From an uncultured Bartonella sp. (GTDB lineage Bacteria > Pseudomonadota > Alphaproteobacteria > Rhizobiales > Rhizobiaceae): a stretch of DNA of 45,163 nt. The stretch is from the NCBI GenBank assembly GCA_945285915.1, contig CALYQL010000019.1, positions 1 to 45,163 of the forward strand, written 5' to 3'. The position numbers and the translations under genes are program-made. Below the pieces are notes generated by a model, which saw only the letters and a list, made by a program, of their open reading frames with translations, made no database searches and was not told the DNA's origin. Positions 31,044 to 40,717 of the stretch are shown piece after piece; positions within the stretch are counted from its first letter, which is position 1, and the number at the start of each line of letters is the position of its first letter.

Positions 31044-32465
31044 TTATGCAGAGATTGCCTTATAACGCTCGATAAGAGCGGCGACAATACGAGAAGAATG
31101 GATACTATTTGACGATTTGACCATTATAACATCTCCTTGATGTATATCAGCCAAAACCAATGGCAATATCTCATCGACAGTTGTTTTATAATGAACCTCT
31201 AAACGCTGTGAAACTTCATCAGCCAGGTTTTTCATCTCGGATCCAACCAAATAGATCGGATTAACACCAGCAGAATAGATTGGTTCGGCAAGTTCGCGAT
31301 GCAGCTTTTCACTATATTTTCCAAGCTCAAGCATATCACCCAACACCGCTATTCGTCTTCCCCTCGGCCCAACATTGGCATCCCCCAATAAACTTAGTGC
31401 GGCACGCATTGATGCTGGGTTTGCATTATAGCTTTCATCAATAAGTGTAAATTCGCCACCTTTGGGAAGAGATAGACGATATCTTGCCCCACGCCCATTT
31501 TCGGCAGAAAAATTGGCCAACGCCAAAGCAATATGGGCAATATCTGCCCCAACACAATCGCATGCGCCGATAACAGCTAGGCAATTTTGCACAATATGGC
31601 GCCCAGGGGCTCCCACTTTTACCATGGCTTCTTCATCACGGATTTTAACCGTCATGCAAGAACAATCATTTTGCATATGCAATTTATCAAGCCGATAGTC
31701 TGCAAAATCTGCTTCACCAAAACTTCTGACCGTTTCAATGCCACATTGTTTGGCCTTTTTCGCAAGATAATCAAAAAATGCATCGTCGGCATTTAGCAAT
31801 GCCGTTCCATTATCCTCTACACCTTCAAAAATCTCAGCTTTGGCATCGGCAATTTCTTCAAGACTCGAAAAGAAACCAAAATGCACGGCCGCTATGCGCG
31901 TTATAATTGCGACATGAGGTCGTACCATTTTCACCAATGGTCGGATTTCTCCCGGGTGATTCATGCCAATTTCAAACACACCGTAATCTGTGTCTTCAGG
32001 CATACGTGCCAATGTTAATGGTACCCCCCAATGATTATTGAAGGATGCAGGATTTGCGTGAACTTTACCAACCATGGACAAACAATGGCGCAAAGCTTCC
32101 TTGGTTGTAGTTTTGCCAACAGATCCGGTAACGGCAATTATTTTTGCCCGTGAGCGCTGGCGCGCAGCACATCCCAATTGCCCAAGTGCATCAAGAACAT
32201 CATCAACAGCAATCATTGGTACATTGAGCTGTTCCAATGTGGCTTTTCGACTTTTTTCTATAATGAGTACACCAGCACCATTTTCAATTGCTTTAGCAGC
32301 AAAATCATGACCATCAAATTTTTCACCCTTTATACAGAAGAAAATTTCGCTCGGCTGAACCGTGCGGCTGTCAATGGAAACACCACTATAGTTTTCAGGC
32401 AGATTACCAGATACTTCGCCTGCAAGAGCATCTATCAGCGCCTGTTTTGTCCATAAAGCAGCCAT
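31044..32465 (-). CDS. murF: UDP-MurNAc-tripeptide--D-alanyl-D-alanine ligase
   Basis: MurF adds the D-Ala-D-Ala dipeptide made by Ddl. The 473 residues show the N-terminal uridine-binding domain with [20 protein letters not shown] (key SIDSR and FFCIKG), the P-loop [15 protein letters not shown] (about 115), the central [13 protein letters not shown] and [11 protein letters not shown] motifs, and the C-terminal [17 protein letters not shown] and VLGDMLELG. Its ATG begins immediately after the murE stop with no gap, so the two are translationally coupled; mraY follows. Confidence 0.97.
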   Translation of the reverse strand: MAALWTKQALIDALAGEVSGNLPENYSGVSIDSRTVQPSEIFFCIKGEKFDGHDFAAKAIENGAGVLIIEKSRKATLEQLNVPMIAVDDVLDALGQLGCAARQRSRAKIIAVTGSVGKTTTKEALRHCLSMVGKVHANPASFNNHWGVPLTLARMPEDTDYGVFEIGMNHPGEIRPLVKMVRPHVAIITRIAAVHFGFFSSLEEIADAKAEIFEGVEDNGTALLNADDAFFDYLAKKAKQCGIETVRSFGEADFADYRLDKLHMQNDCSCMTVKIRDEEAMVKVGAPGRHIVQNCLAVIGACDCVGADIAHIALALANFSAENGRGARYRLSLPKGGEFTLIDESYNANPASMRAALSLLGDANVGPRGRRIAVLGDMLELGKYSEKLHRELAEPIYSAGVNPIYLVGSEMKNLADEVSQRLEVHYKTTVDEILPLVLADIHQGDVIMVKSSNSIHSSRIVAALIERYKAISA

Positions 32466-33914
32466 TTACTTTATTCCTTCCAAGGCTGAAGTAATTTCCT
32501 GATGGTCTGAAAATGGATGAACCTCATGACCAATAATTTGGCCTTTTTCATGCCCTTTTCCGGCAACCACCAGCGTGTCACCCGCCTTAAGCAAAGATAC
32601 CGCATATTGAATGGCTTCGCGTCTATTTCCAATTTCTATGGCATTAGGTGCGGCAGCCATAATTTCCTTACGTATTTGTTCTGGCTGTTCAGTTCTTGGA
32701 TTATCATCCGTCACAATCACTGTATCGGCAAATTTGGTTGCAATCTTGCCCATTAATGGACGTTTTCCTTTGTCTCTGTCACCACCACAACCAAAGACAA
32801 CAACAATTTTACCGCTGGTAAAAGGTCTGACCGATAATAGAACCTGTTCCAGAGCTTCCGGCTTATGGGCATAATCAACATAGATGGGCGCATTATCTTT
32901 GGTTGACCCGACCAATTCCAAACGACCAGGCGCACCCTTTAAACGTTCTAACGCACGAAACACAGCGGCCGACGATACACCCGTCGACAAAGCTAGTCCT
33001 GCTGCTACCAAAGCGTTTGAAACCTGAAAATCGCCGGCCAAAGGCAAAGCAAATTCGTAAACCGCGTCATCGACAATACAATCAACAAACTGCCGGTAAC
33101 GCTCATGTTCAACATGGCGCAATTTAATAAAATGCCCCTTGCGCCCAACAGTCAATACTTTGCGATTTGACCTTTTTACGTGCTCTATCGCCGCTTCGGA
33201 ATATTTATCATCTGCAAAAATGATTGCCGGCGCATCTTTGGGCAATAATGTATCGAACAAGCGCATTTTTGCTTTAAAATAATCTTCAACGGTTGGGTGG
33301 TAATCCATATGGTCACGACCAAGATTGGTAAATGCCGCTCCCGCAAGTTTAATACCATCTAAACGGCATTGATCGATACCATGCGAAGATGCTTCCATTG
33401 CAACATGGGTAACACCTTCATTTGCCAAGTCACACATAATTTGTTGCAACTTAACAGGATCGGGCGTTGTCAGTGAGCCATATTCATTTCGCGTCGGTGA
33501 AATAATTCCGACAGTGCCAACGCTCGCTGCGGCGAACCCTGACTCTTTCCAAATCTGCTGTGTAAATGATGCCACAGATGTTTTACCGCTTGTGCCAGTT
33601 ACAGCAACAACAGTATGCGGTTGCTTGCCATAAAAACGCGCTGCAGCCACCGCCAATTCATGGCGTGCATTGGACACTTTGATGACTGGAATATTGACCG
33701 TATCCAACGACAAATCATGGTCGGTTAGAATTGCGCCTGCACCGCGGCTGACAGCATCTAAAGCATATTTACCGCCATCGCCCTGATTACCATGGAGTGC
33801 TACAAAAAGATTGCCGGCTGAAACTTGTCGGGAGTCGGCTGTTATGCCGGTAATATCGATTGATGGTATAGAGGAATGCGAACCGCTACCGTTTATCAAT
33901 TCATCAAGCTTCAT
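32466..33914 (-). CDS. murE: UDP-MurNAc-dipeptide--2,6-diaminopimelate ligase
   Basis: MurE adds the third stem residue. The 482 residues have [21 protein letters not shown] (key TADSR), the P-loop [16 protein letters not shown] (about 105), [24 protein letters not shown] and the C-terminal [12 protein letters not shown]. The motif DDNPR (about 408) marks a meso-diaminopimelate enzyme rather than a lysine one, as expected for a Gram-negative. The ribosome site GAGGTG lies 8 bp ahead of the ATG. It is 19 bp after ftsI and abuts murF. Confidence 0.97.
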   Translation of the reverse strand: MKLDELINGSGSHSSIPSIDITGITADSRQVSAGNLFVALHGNQGDGGKYALDAVSRGAGAILTDHDLSLDTVNIPVIKVSNARHELAVAAARFYGKQPHTVVAVTGTSGKTSVASFTQQIWKESGFAAASVGTVGIISPTRNEYGSLTTPDPVKLQQIMCDLANEGVTHVAMEASSHGIDQCRLDGIKLAGAAFTNLGRDHMDYHPTVEDYFKAKMRLFDTLLPKDAPAIIFADDKYSEAAIEHVKRSNRKVLTVGRKGHFIKLRHVEHERYRQFVDCIVDDAVYEFALPLAGDFQVSNALVAAGLALSTGVSSAAVFRALERLKGAPGRLELVGSTKDNAPIYVDYAHKPEALEQVLLSVRPFTSGKIVVVFGCGGDRDKGKRPLMGKIATKFADTVIVTDDNPRTEQPEQIRKEIMAAAPNAIEIGNRREAIQYAVSLLKAGDTLVVAGKGHEKGQIIGHEVHPFSDHQEITSALEGIK

Positions 33915-33933
33915 GCACCCACCTCTTTAAAAA

Positions 33934-35685
33934 TTAATCATTCAATGTTGTTTCCGGCAATTTCTGTCCAGCTGATGCGGCTAGAACAGGCATATATTCT
34001 TCTTTAAAATCTGGTGTGACACCAAGAAAAGTTGCTGATCGGCGAATAATATTGGCTACCATCGGGGCAGCATTAAGACCAGCGGTTGCAGAAAATTTTC
34101 CTTCTTCAGGCTTTGGCTCGTCAATAATTGTTAATACGACATATTGCGGATTATCGATTGGAAATGACGCTAAAAATGCGTTGAAACGCTTATTCTTGGA
34201 GTATTTACCGTTTTCAACCTTTTCGGCTGTACCCGTTTTACCACCAACCCGATAGCCTTCTACTTTTGCACGGCGTCCTGAACCAATATCACCGTTCAAT
34301 TTATAGAGATAGCGCATATCTTGACTTGTACGCTCGGCAACCACACGCTTTGCGTGTTCCATGGCTTCCTGTTCATTACGCTTTAAAAAAGTCGGTTCAA
34401 TAAGAAAACCGCCATTCATCAAAGCACTTGCCCCAACGGCTGTTTGTAATGGCGTGGTCATCATACCATGACCAAAAGCTATTGTCATAGAGTTAACCGA
34501 CTTCCAACGTTTTGGCTCAACGGGACGAGCGATTTCTGGAAGCTCTGTCGTCATACGGTCCAAGAGTCCCATTCTTTTCAGGAACTCTCTATGACCATCG
34601 ATACCGACTGTCAGTGCTTCTTTTGCCGAACCGATATTGGACGAAAAAATAAAAACTTCCCAAGCCGTCAATGGACGATATTTACCGTGGAAATCCTTGA
34701 TGAAGTGGCCGCGCCCTGCTGCAAGCGGTTTAGACGCATCAATCATGCTGTTAAGCTGAAATTTGCCAGAATCCAAAGCCATTGCTGTGGTAAAACTCTT
34801 AATGGTGGATCCCATCTCAAATGTACCGGCTGTCATACGATTTAAGCGGTCTTTTTTCAGTGCATCAACCGGATTATTAGGATCGAAATCCGGCATTGAC
34901 GCCATTGCCAGAACTTCGCCAGTATGAATATTGATGACAACCGCACCGGCCGCAATAGCCTGATATTTTTGCATTGCATCAACAAGCTCTTCACGAACAA
35001 TAGCCTGCACACGAATATCAATGGATAATTTTACCGGCTCCAACGAAGATTCGTCGGCAAGTCCAGCTGCGCGCAAATCACTCAAACCAGCATTATCGAT
35101 ATATTTTTCCATGCCGGCCGTGCCCTGATTGTCAACATTCACCATACCGAGAATATGGGATGCTGTTGGGCCGCCTGGATAAAAACGCCGTGTTTCTGTT
35201 CGAAAACCGACACCTGGAATACCCAATGCCATGATCTTTTCTCTTTGGCTGGGCGTTAAACCACGCTGTATCCACGCAAAACCAGATTTACTTTTTAGTT
35301 TGCGATAAGTTCCTTGCCAATCAAGATTGGGCAAAACATTGGAAATAAGTTCTATTGTTTCGTTAGCATCAATAATGCGACGAGGTTCAGCAAAAAGCGA
35401 ATAGGTTTTTAAATCCGTTGCCAGCAAACGACCATTGCGATCAAGTATGTCCGGACGCGCAGCCGATTGCTGAACAGCAGGACCACTGGCTTCTTCAATC
35501 TGTCCACCTTCAATACCGAAATATACTAACCTTGCAAAAATAACCGAATAAACGCATAAAAAACAGAATATGATAATGGCCAACCGATGGCGTGACCGAC
35601 GCGACCGATATTCCTCTTTCTGCAATTCAGCATATTTTGTTAATGGAGCTTTATTCTTTCGCCCTAAAAATGGAATAAACCTCAT
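33934..35685 (-). CDS. ftsI: Peptidoglycan transpeptidase FtsI (PBP3)
   Basis: FtsI crosslinks septal peptidoglycan and partners FtsW. The 583 residues have a short cytoplasmic tail, one membrane helix (about 36-55, AIIIFCFLCVYSVIFARLVY), the class B dimerisation domain (RPDILDRNGRLLATDL, QRGLTPSQ), and the penicillin-binding domain. Active-site motifs are STIKS (SxxK, about 292), SSN (about 345) and KTGTAEK (about 476). Its ATG overlaps the ftsL stop by 4 bp. The family is a target of beta-lactams; all catalytic motifs are intact. Confidence 0.96.
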   Translation of the reverse strand: MRFIPFLGRKNKAPLTKYAELQKEEYRSRRSRHRLAIIIFCFLCVYSVIFARLVYFGIEGGQIEEASGPAVQQSAARPDILDRNGRLLATDLKTYSLFAEPRRIIDANETIELISNVLPNLDWQGTYRKLKSKSGFAWIQRGLTPSQREKIMALGIPGVGFRTETRRFYPGGPTASHILGMVNVDNQGTAGMEKYIDNAGLSDLRAAGLADESSLEPVKLSIDIRVQAIVREELVDAMQKYQAIAAGAVVINIHTGEVLAMASMPDFDPNNPVDALKKDRLNRMTAGTFEMGSTIKSFTTAMALDSGKFQLNSMIDASKPLAAGRGHFIKDFHGKYRPLTAWEVFIFSSNIGSAKEALTVGIDGHREFLKRMGLLDRMTTELPEIARPVEPKRWKSVNSMTIAFGHGMMTTPLQTAVGASALMNGGFLIEPTFLKRNEQEAMEHAKRVVAERTSQDMRYLYKLNGDIGSGRRAKVEGYRVGGKTGTAEKVENGKYSKNKRFNAFLASFPIDNPQYVVLTIIDEPKPEEGKFSATAGLNAAPMVANIIRRSATFLGVTPDFKEEYMPVLAASAGQKLPETTLND

Positions 35686-36089
35686 GGACGAACACTCCCT
35701 GTCGCAAAATTGTCAACAGTTGTGTTGCCACTGCGTGCAAGCAGCGAATTGTTTTCTTCCAGCTCATTATCCTTGATAATATTCTGGATTTGATCTGGTA
35801 AACGATCAGGAATGTCTTTCAACTTAACAATCTGGCGCGCTTCTGTCACTTGCAAGCCAAGCTGATCTTGATACCGCGTTGCCAAAACCTGCATACGTTC
35901 TGGTTCAATCATCATCGCCCATTCGGCATGAAGCAAATTGATGGTATTTTTTTCCGCAATAATTTGTCGTTCGATACGATGGACATCACCAATACGCTTT
36001 TGTGCATCATATTTTACTTTATAGGTAAGACCTGCTGCACAAATCATAATGGCTACCAAAATCATATCAAACGTACGAAATACTGTCAT
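35682..36089 (-). CDS. ftsL: Cell division protein FtsL
   Basis: FtsL is a small bitopic divisome protein that forms a coiled coil with FtsB and activates FtsWI. The 135 residues show a membrane helix right at the N-terminus (about 8-26, DMILVAIMICAAGLTYKVK) followed by a coiled-coil heptad region (about 30-65, IERQIIAEKNTINLLHAEWA) and ERMQVLATRYQDQLGLQV, which is typical of the alphaproteobacterial form. The polar tail is disordered. Position and 4-bp overlaps on both sides (rsmH and ftsI) support the call, since sequence conservation in FtsL is low. Confidence 0.88.
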   Translation of the reverse strand: MTVFRTFDMILVAIMICAAGLTYKVKYDAQKRIGDVHRIERQIIAEKNTINLLHAEWAMMIEPERMQVLATRYQDQLGLQVTEARQIVKLKDIPDRLPDQIQNIIKDNELEENNSLLARSGNTTVDNFATGSVRP

Positions 36090-37093
36090 TTTCTAACACC
36101 ATTAAAGCGAGAGATACTAGGAAGACCAAATATCGTTAAATCATCATCCATAGGTGGAACATCGGTACGAACCCCCACACGCAATCTGGCTGATCGGGAA
36201 CGGGGATTGTTTTGCAACTCTTCTTCATCAGCGGTGACGCCGCCCTTGAACAACAATTTAAATGTTGGTTGTTGGGAAGATAATTCTGGCAAATATCGTG
36301 AACCACCATTGACACCTGAACGTGACGTGAAAAACCGTTTCACCATACGATCTTCCAATGAATGGAAAGTTACCACGCCAAGTCTTCCACCGGCTTTTAA
36401 AATGCGTTCAGCCGCAATGAGCGCACAAGCAAGCTCACCCAATTCGTCGTTAACATAGATGCGCAATGCCTGAAACACGCGCGTGGCGGGGTGGATATGA
36501 TCCCCAGGTTTGCGCCCAACCAAAGTCTCGATAGCGTCTGCAAGGTCAGAAGTGCGTAAAAATGGCTTAGTCTGTCGTTTTTCGTCAATCATTCGTGCAA
36601 TACGCGCTGCATGACGTTCTTCACCGAGCAATCCAAAAATGCGCGTTAAGTCACTCACCTTCATTTCGTTGACGACATCGGCAGCCGTAAAACCCGACTG
36701 CGCCATGCGCATATCCAATGGACCGTCCTTTTGAAAAGAAAATCCCCGTTCGGCTTCATCAATTTGCATTGATGAAACACCAATATCCAGAATGACCCCG
36801 TCGACAGGCTCATCAACAACTTGATCCAGATTTGAGAACTCTGTTTCGATAAGCTTCAACCGCGGCGCATAATGCTTTTCCATCAATCGCCCATCGCGGA
36901 TAGCTTCCGGATCGCGGTCAAGCGCGATAACGTTTGCACCTTGTTCCAACATGGCGCGCGTATATCCACCAGCACCGAATGTACCGTCAATAATGGTTGC
37001 ACCGTTTAGCGGTGCCATTCCATTTAAAACCGGTTGCAACAAAACGGGTATGTGACGTTTGTTGTTGAAATCTTGGGCAGTCAACATTGTCAT
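36086..37093 (-). CDS. rsmH: 16S rRNA (cytosine(1402)-N(4))-methyltransferase
   Basis: RsmH (MraW) methylates C1402 in the decoding centre of 16S rRNA. The 335 residues have the SAM motif IIDGTFGAGGYTRAML (35-50), VDGVILDIGVSSMQID (about 98), the inserted helical domain with ERGFSF and GPLDMRM, and the C-terminal VVTFHSLEDRMVKRFF (about 249). It is the first gene of the division block; in most relatives mraZ precedes it, but no mraZ is found here. Two nearby starts (ATG at 37093, ATG at 37087) are possible and neither has a strong ribosome site. Confidence 0.96.
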   Translation of the reverse strand: MTMLTAQDFNNKRHIPVLLQPVLNGMAPLNGATIIDGTFGAGGYTRAMLEQGANVIALDRDPEAIRDGRLMEKHYAPRLKLIETEFSNLDQVVDEPVDGVILDIGVSSMQIDEAERGFSFQKDGPLDMRMAQSGFTAADVVNEMKVSDLTRIFGLLGEERHAARIARMIDEKRQTKPFLRTSDLADAIETLVGRKPGDHIHPATRVFQALRIYVNDELGELACALIAAERILKAGGRLGVVTFHSLEDRMVKRFFTSRSGVNGGSRYLPELSSQQPTFKLLFKGGVTADEEELQNNPRSRSARLRVGVRTDVPPMDDDLTIFGLPSISRFNGVRK

Positions 37094-37147
37094 CTTTACG
37101 CTACATGGTCCGAAATCTGTTACAAATACATTAGCAACAGAAGCTTA

Positions 37148-37182
37148 TGACGCATTTTCCCTATAATTAAGAAAATGCGTCA
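37148..37182. other. 12-bp perfect inverted repeat between mntH and rsmH
   Basis: TGACGCATTTTC (37148-37159) and GAAAATGCGTCA (37171-37182) can form a long stem with an 11-nt loop. It may end mntH messages (56 bp after its stop) or act in the rsmH leader. No T-run follows on the minus strand, so a simple intrinsic terminator is doubtful. The rest of 37094-37237 shows no gene. Confidence 0.5.
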
Positions 37183-37237
37183 GTCTGCTTATCGCACAAT
37201 TATGCTTAAAGAAGTGTTAGGATTATAAAATAACCAA

Positions 37238-38551
37238 TCAGGCGACGTCTGGTATCAGCCCAAATGTCATAAATAGCAGAACAAAATTGAGAACCAGCAC
37301 AATAATTGCCGATAGAATGGCGACGATCTGCGTTATCGCATGATTAGCAAATTTTCCCATAATGGACTTTTTGCCGCTAAAAATAAGCAGTGCAATCATC
37401 GGTACCGGTAATGATATTGACAGAATAACCTGACTGACAACAAGTGCCTCTGTTGAATTAACACCAATGGCAACAACAATAAATGCTGGTATCATGGTAA
37501 TCAACCGACGAACCCAGATAGGAATGTAAAAGCCGACAAACCCTTGCATCACCATCTGTCCAGCCATAGTTCCGACAACAGAACTGGATATACCCGACAC
37601 GATTAGTGAAACAAGAAATATGGCAGCCGCACCAACGCCCAATAGAGGCGTTAAAGTATGATAGGCCTGATCTATTTCTGCTACATCACTGTGGCTACCA
37701 TGAAACGTACTTGCCGCCATAATAACCATAGCCATATTCACCATACCGGCAACGGCAAGCGCAACAATAACTTCACGATTAGAATATCGCACAAGCTTTG
37801 CCCTATCACCGTCATTTTCTACCTTGGCACGTGACTGTGTTAGACCAGAGTGTAAATAAAGCGCATGAGGCATAACCGTTGCACCAATAATACCGACAGA
37901 AATCAGCAAAGCATTGGCATCTGGCATTTCTGGTTTGAAAAGATGAAGGCCAACAGCTTCCCAATCAACTGGAGCAATAATCATTTCAATCAGGTAACAG
38001 ATTCCGATAATGGAAACCAAAACACCAATTAAGATTTCGGTTGGTCGAAAACCGCGGCTATCAATCATGAGTAAAGCATAGGTAATGACAGCCGTTATTG
38101 CCATACCGATAATGAGCGGCATATTAAAGAGCAGCGCAAGACCAATTGCACCACCTAGAAACTCGGCAAGGTCCGTTGCCATTGCCGCTATTTCGCTCAC
38201 AATCCACATAGCAATAACAACTGGCTTGGATAAATTATCTCGGCACAATTCGGCAAGGTTTTTGCCCGTTACAATACCAATTTTTGCCGACAACGCCTGA
38301 AATAACATGGCAATAAGATTGGCCAACAGCACAACCCATAAAAGCGTATAGCCATAGCCCGATCCTGCCTGAATATTGGTGGCAAAATTACCTGGGTCCA
38401 TATAGGCGATTGAAGCGATGACGGCTGGACCAACCATTAAAAGGATCGACCGTCCCCCCTTACGTTTACCAGATAATACCGCAGAAATACCTTCTGAAGT
38501 CCGTTCTGTTAAAGTAGACTTTCTATAAGAATTACTATTTTGTTGAGACAT
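37238..38551 (-). CDS. mntH: Nramp-family manganese transporter MntH
   Basis: MntH imports Mn2+ (and Fe2+) with protons across the inner membrane. The 437 residues have about eleven membrane helices and the two Nramp metal-binding motifs: DPGNFATNIQAGSGYGY (helix 1, key DPGN) and GATVMPHALYLHSGL (helix 6, key MPH). A 40-residue polar N-terminus is present. The gene stands alone between rsmH and rnpB, at the place where mraZ lies in many relatives. A large palindrome 12 bp upstream indicates metal-responsive repression by a Fur-family (Mur-like) protein. Confidence 0.95.
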   Translation of the reverse strand: MSQQNSNSYRKSTLTERTSEGISAVLSGKRKGGRSILLMVGPAVIASIAYMDPGNFATNIQAGSGYGYTLLWVVLLANLIAMLFQALSAKIGIVTGKNLAELCRDNLSKPVVIAMWIVSEIAAMATDLAEFLGGAIGLALLFNMPLIIGMAITAVITYALLMIDSRGFRPTEILIGVLVSIIGICYLIEMIIAPVDWEAVGLHLFKPEMPDANALLISVGIIGATVMPHALYLHSGLTQSRAKVENDGDRAKLVRYSNREVIVALAVAGMVNMAMVIMAASTFHGSHSDVAEIDQAYHTLTPLLGVGAAAIFLVSLIVSGISSSVVGTMAGQMVMQGFVGFYIPIWVRRLITMIPAFIVVAIGVNSTEALVVSQVILSISLPVPMIALLIFSGKKSIMGKFANHAITQIVAILSAIIVLVLNFVLLFMTFGLIPDVA

Positions 38552-38562
38552 GCATCATTCTT

Positions 38563-38589
38563 TCTAAATGCGAATGATTTGCATTTAGA
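38563..38589 (-). promoter_or_regulatory. mntH operator, 13-1-13 near-perfect palindrome
   Basis: TCTAAATGCGAAT (38563-38575), a central G, then ATTTGCATTTAGA (38577-38589) form a 27-bp palindrome with one mismatched pair. The core 9-1-9 shape and TGC..AT half-sites fit Fur/Mur-type boxes controlling Mn uptake in Rhizobiales. It lies 12 bp before the mntH ATG, so a bound repressor would cover the early transcribed region or the promoter. Confidence 0.75.
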
Positions 38590-38672
38590 CGCAAAATCCA
38601 TGATGCGTCAATCTTTGCAAATTAAATTTTTTGTGTTCGGCTAAAATTATCTTTTGTGCAAAGTAAAAAATT

Positions 38673-39059
38673 GTCAGTTGGTCTGTAAGCCGGGTTCTGT
38701 ATGGCGAAATATGCATTTCGCGTGGCAACCATTCATCTGGGACGATTGTTACCAACCGCCTCTTGCAACCTACCCGAATGACACGCCTGGAATATGGCTG
38801 CAAAACGAGTTTGCGCGTCATTCCTATTCGGTCTTGCTCCCGGTGGGGTTTACCTTGCCACAACCATTACTGGTTATGCGGTGGGCTCTTACCCCGCCTT
38901 TTCACCCTTACCCATTGACTGGGCGGTTTGTTTTCTGTGGCACTTTCCCTAGGGTCGCCCCCGCCGGACGTTATCCGGCACCGTTATTCCGTGGAGCCCG
39001 GACTTTCCTCACTTCCCGCCTTTCGGCATTGGAAAAGCGCGGCTGCCCGACCAACTGAC
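38673..39059 (-). ncRNA. rnpB: RNase P RNA component (bacterial type A)
   Basis: RnpB is the catalytic RNA that trims tRNA 5' leaders. On the minus strand the ends GTCAGTTGGTC (39059 down to 39049) and GACCAACTGAC (38683 down to 38673) form an 11-bp P1 helix. Inside lie the conserved core near the 5' end (GGTCGGGCAGCCGCG), GAGGAAAGTCCGGGCTCCACG, and the 3' core AGAACCCGGCTTACAGACC. The 387-nt length fits the family. Open frames across both strands here are not genes. It sits between mntH and the amidase gene, as in other Rhizobiales where it borders the division cluster. Confidence 0.95.
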
Positions 39060-39066
39060 TTGCGCG

Positions 39067-39094
39067 GTTATAATGCAAATTCTTTCAAGTGCAA
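39067..39094 (-). promoter_or_regulatory. Likely rnpB promoter
   Basis: On the minus strand TTGCAC (39094-39089), a 16-bp spacer, and TATAAC (39072-39067) end 7 bp before the first base of the RNase P RNA. The -10 box is at the expected distance; the -35 box is only moderate. Confidence 0.5.
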
Positions 39095-39212
39095 ACCGCT
39101 AAAGTACCTTTATTCTAATGACATTGTGCTTAATCCCAACGACAATAGAGTTATGGGAAATTGATGATACAAAACAACAATCCCAATTTTTAAAACCTTG
39201 GCTTTTAAAATA

Positions 39213-39983
39213 TCAACTCAGGCTCTTCAATGTCCCTAACAAGCGGTGCAATGTATCTATTGTCGAAACATCAGCAACACCATCAATTTTTTCAGGTCTA
39301 AAATGTCGCTGGAAAGCTTCTGTTACCAACCGCGTACGCTCATCAAAAATGCCAGTAATCTCGATACCATAGCCATATAATGCTAACATCGACTGATAGG
39401 CCTCAACAGGTCTTCCACTTTCGCCACTGCTCATAAAGCGCCCACCCGCTATCGGTGCCGGTTTTACCCAATGTCCAATGCCGTTATCGTGCAAAATGCC
39501 CCATGGAAACTTTTCTCCTGGGTCTGTTTTACGATGTGGTGCAATATCCGAATGACCAAGAACATATCGTTGTTCAATATTGTAACGATCAATAATTGAC
39601 CGACAAAGCTTTATAACAACATTTATCTGTTTTTCAGGAAAATCCGGCCAATTCAGCAAAGGACCACCATTCACAATTTCTATTCCAATCGAATTGGAAT
39701 TAATATCAGTAATGCCACCCCAGAAGCTCTCGCCGGCATGCCAAGCGCGATATTTTTCACCAACCATTTGCACCACTGTGCCGTCTTCCCGCACGACATA
39801 ATGCGCTGATACCTTGGATTCTGGTGTTTCTAGCAATTTTTCAGCCGCTTCAGCATTTTCCATACCCGTATAATGAAGAATAAGAAAACGCGGCTTAACG
39901 GCATCTTTTCTCATCTCATAATTTGGTGATGGACGAACGATTGCTCCTTCAAAGTCGGGTTTGAAACTATTGCCAGCCGTCAT
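39213..39983 (-). CDS. N-acetylmuramoyl-L-alanine amidase (AmpD/AmiD family) with peptidoglycan-binding domain
   Basis: This zinc amidase cleaves the bond between MurNAc and L-Ala. The 256 residues have an Amidase_2 domain (about 30-180): zinc-site motifs FLILHYTGM (His about 37), WHAGESFWGG, SIGIEIVNGG and VLGHSDIAPHRKTDPGEKFPW (key GHSDIAP.RK.DPG). A C-terminal peptidoglycan-binding domain (about 185-250, VEAYQSMLALYGYGI, VTEAFQRHFRP) follows. No signal peptide is seen, so a cytosolic AmpD role in muropeptide recycling is likely, although the binding domain recalls AmiD. It overlaps djlA by 4 bp. Confidence 0.92.
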   Translation of the reverse strand: MTAGNSFKPDFEGAIVRPSPNYEMRKDAVKPRFLILHYTGMENAEAAEKLLETPESKVSAHYVVREDGTVVQMVGEKYRAWHAGESFWGGITDINSNSIGIEIVNGGPLLNWPDFPEKQINVVIKLCRSIIDRYNIEQRYVLGHSDIAPHRKTDPGEKFPWGILHDNGIGHWVKPAPIAGGRFMSSGESGRPVEAYQSMLALYGYGIEITGIFDERTRLVTEAFQRHFRPEKIDGVADVSTIDTLHRLLGTLKSLS

Positions 39984-40690
39984 ACTGTTAACTCCTCACG
40001 CACAATTGCCCACGCATCGTTGATTGCGGCCAACCTTTCATTGGCAATTGCCAGAAATTCTTTTGGTAGTCCTCTTGCAATGACGCGATCGGGATGATGT
40101 TCACGCACCAATTCATAATATTTATTACGTGCATCGGCAAAACTTGTACCTCTTTTAATCCCCAAAACAAGCCAAGGGTCGGCTATGCCTGTAACAACGT
40201 GACGCGCGCACAAAGCATCAAATTGTTTTTGCGAAAATCCGAATATCCTAGCAACTTGCCGAAGGAATTCTAATTCATTTTCATGAATCATTCCGTCAGA
40301 TTTGGCGATATAAAACAAGCCATCAAGTACATCTTCCAAAAGTTTTCCCTGACAATTTGACTCCTGACAAAGACGATATAGGCGCTCGGCATAAATATCG
40401 AAACCTGCAACATCCTGCTTTGCAAGGTTATAAAGCCGCTCGACATTGCGTATTTCGCGTGGAGGCACCGAAAAAATTTGATAAAACGCTTTGACTTCTG
40501 CGTCGCTTACAACACCATCTGCCTTTGCCATTTTGGCTGAAAGGGCAATCATAGCAACAGAAAACGCAACTTGGCGGCGTGTTTCTGGGTCGCCCTCAAA
40601 AAGTGTCCGCACACGCTCGATAACAGCCGTAAAAACCTCGCTGGCAACGCTGCCGATAAGTTGTCCAATGCGCGTCCACAAAGAAGACAT
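39980..40690 (-). CDS. djlA: TerB-DnaJ co-chaperone (DjlA-like)
   Basis: The 236-residue protein has a TerB-like helical domain (about 35-150, VAFSVAMIALSAKMAKADGVVSDAEVKAF; key AKADGVVSDAE, and IAKSDGMIHENELEFL) and a C-terminal J domain (about 165-236) with the DnaK-stimulating HPD in EHHPDRVIARG. E. coli DjlA has an N-terminal membrane segment; none is obvious here, which is usual in Rhizobiales. It would recruit DnaK to a membrane or envelope client. It is translationally coupled to the amidase gene, and the pair is kept in related genomes. Confidence 0.85.
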   Translation of the reverse strand: MSSLWTRIGQLIGSVASEVFTAVIERVRTLFEGDPETRRQVAFSVAMIALSAKMAKADGVVSDAEVKAFYQIFSVPPREIRNVERLYNLAKQDVAGFDIYAERLYRLCQESNCQGKLLEDVLDGLFYIAKSDGMIHENELEFLRQVARIFGFSQKQFDALCARHVVTGIADPWLVLGIKRGTSFADARNKYYELVREHHPDRVIARGLPKEFLAIANERLAAINDAWAIVREELTV

Positions 40691-40717
40691 TCAAGTTTCC
40701 CCACAAAACATGTCTAG

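Noticed and set aside
38654..39058. 134-residue frame on the plus strand and 92-residue frame on the minus strand
   Set aside because: Both cover the RNase P RNA gene; the P1 pairing and conserved RNA core explain the sequence.
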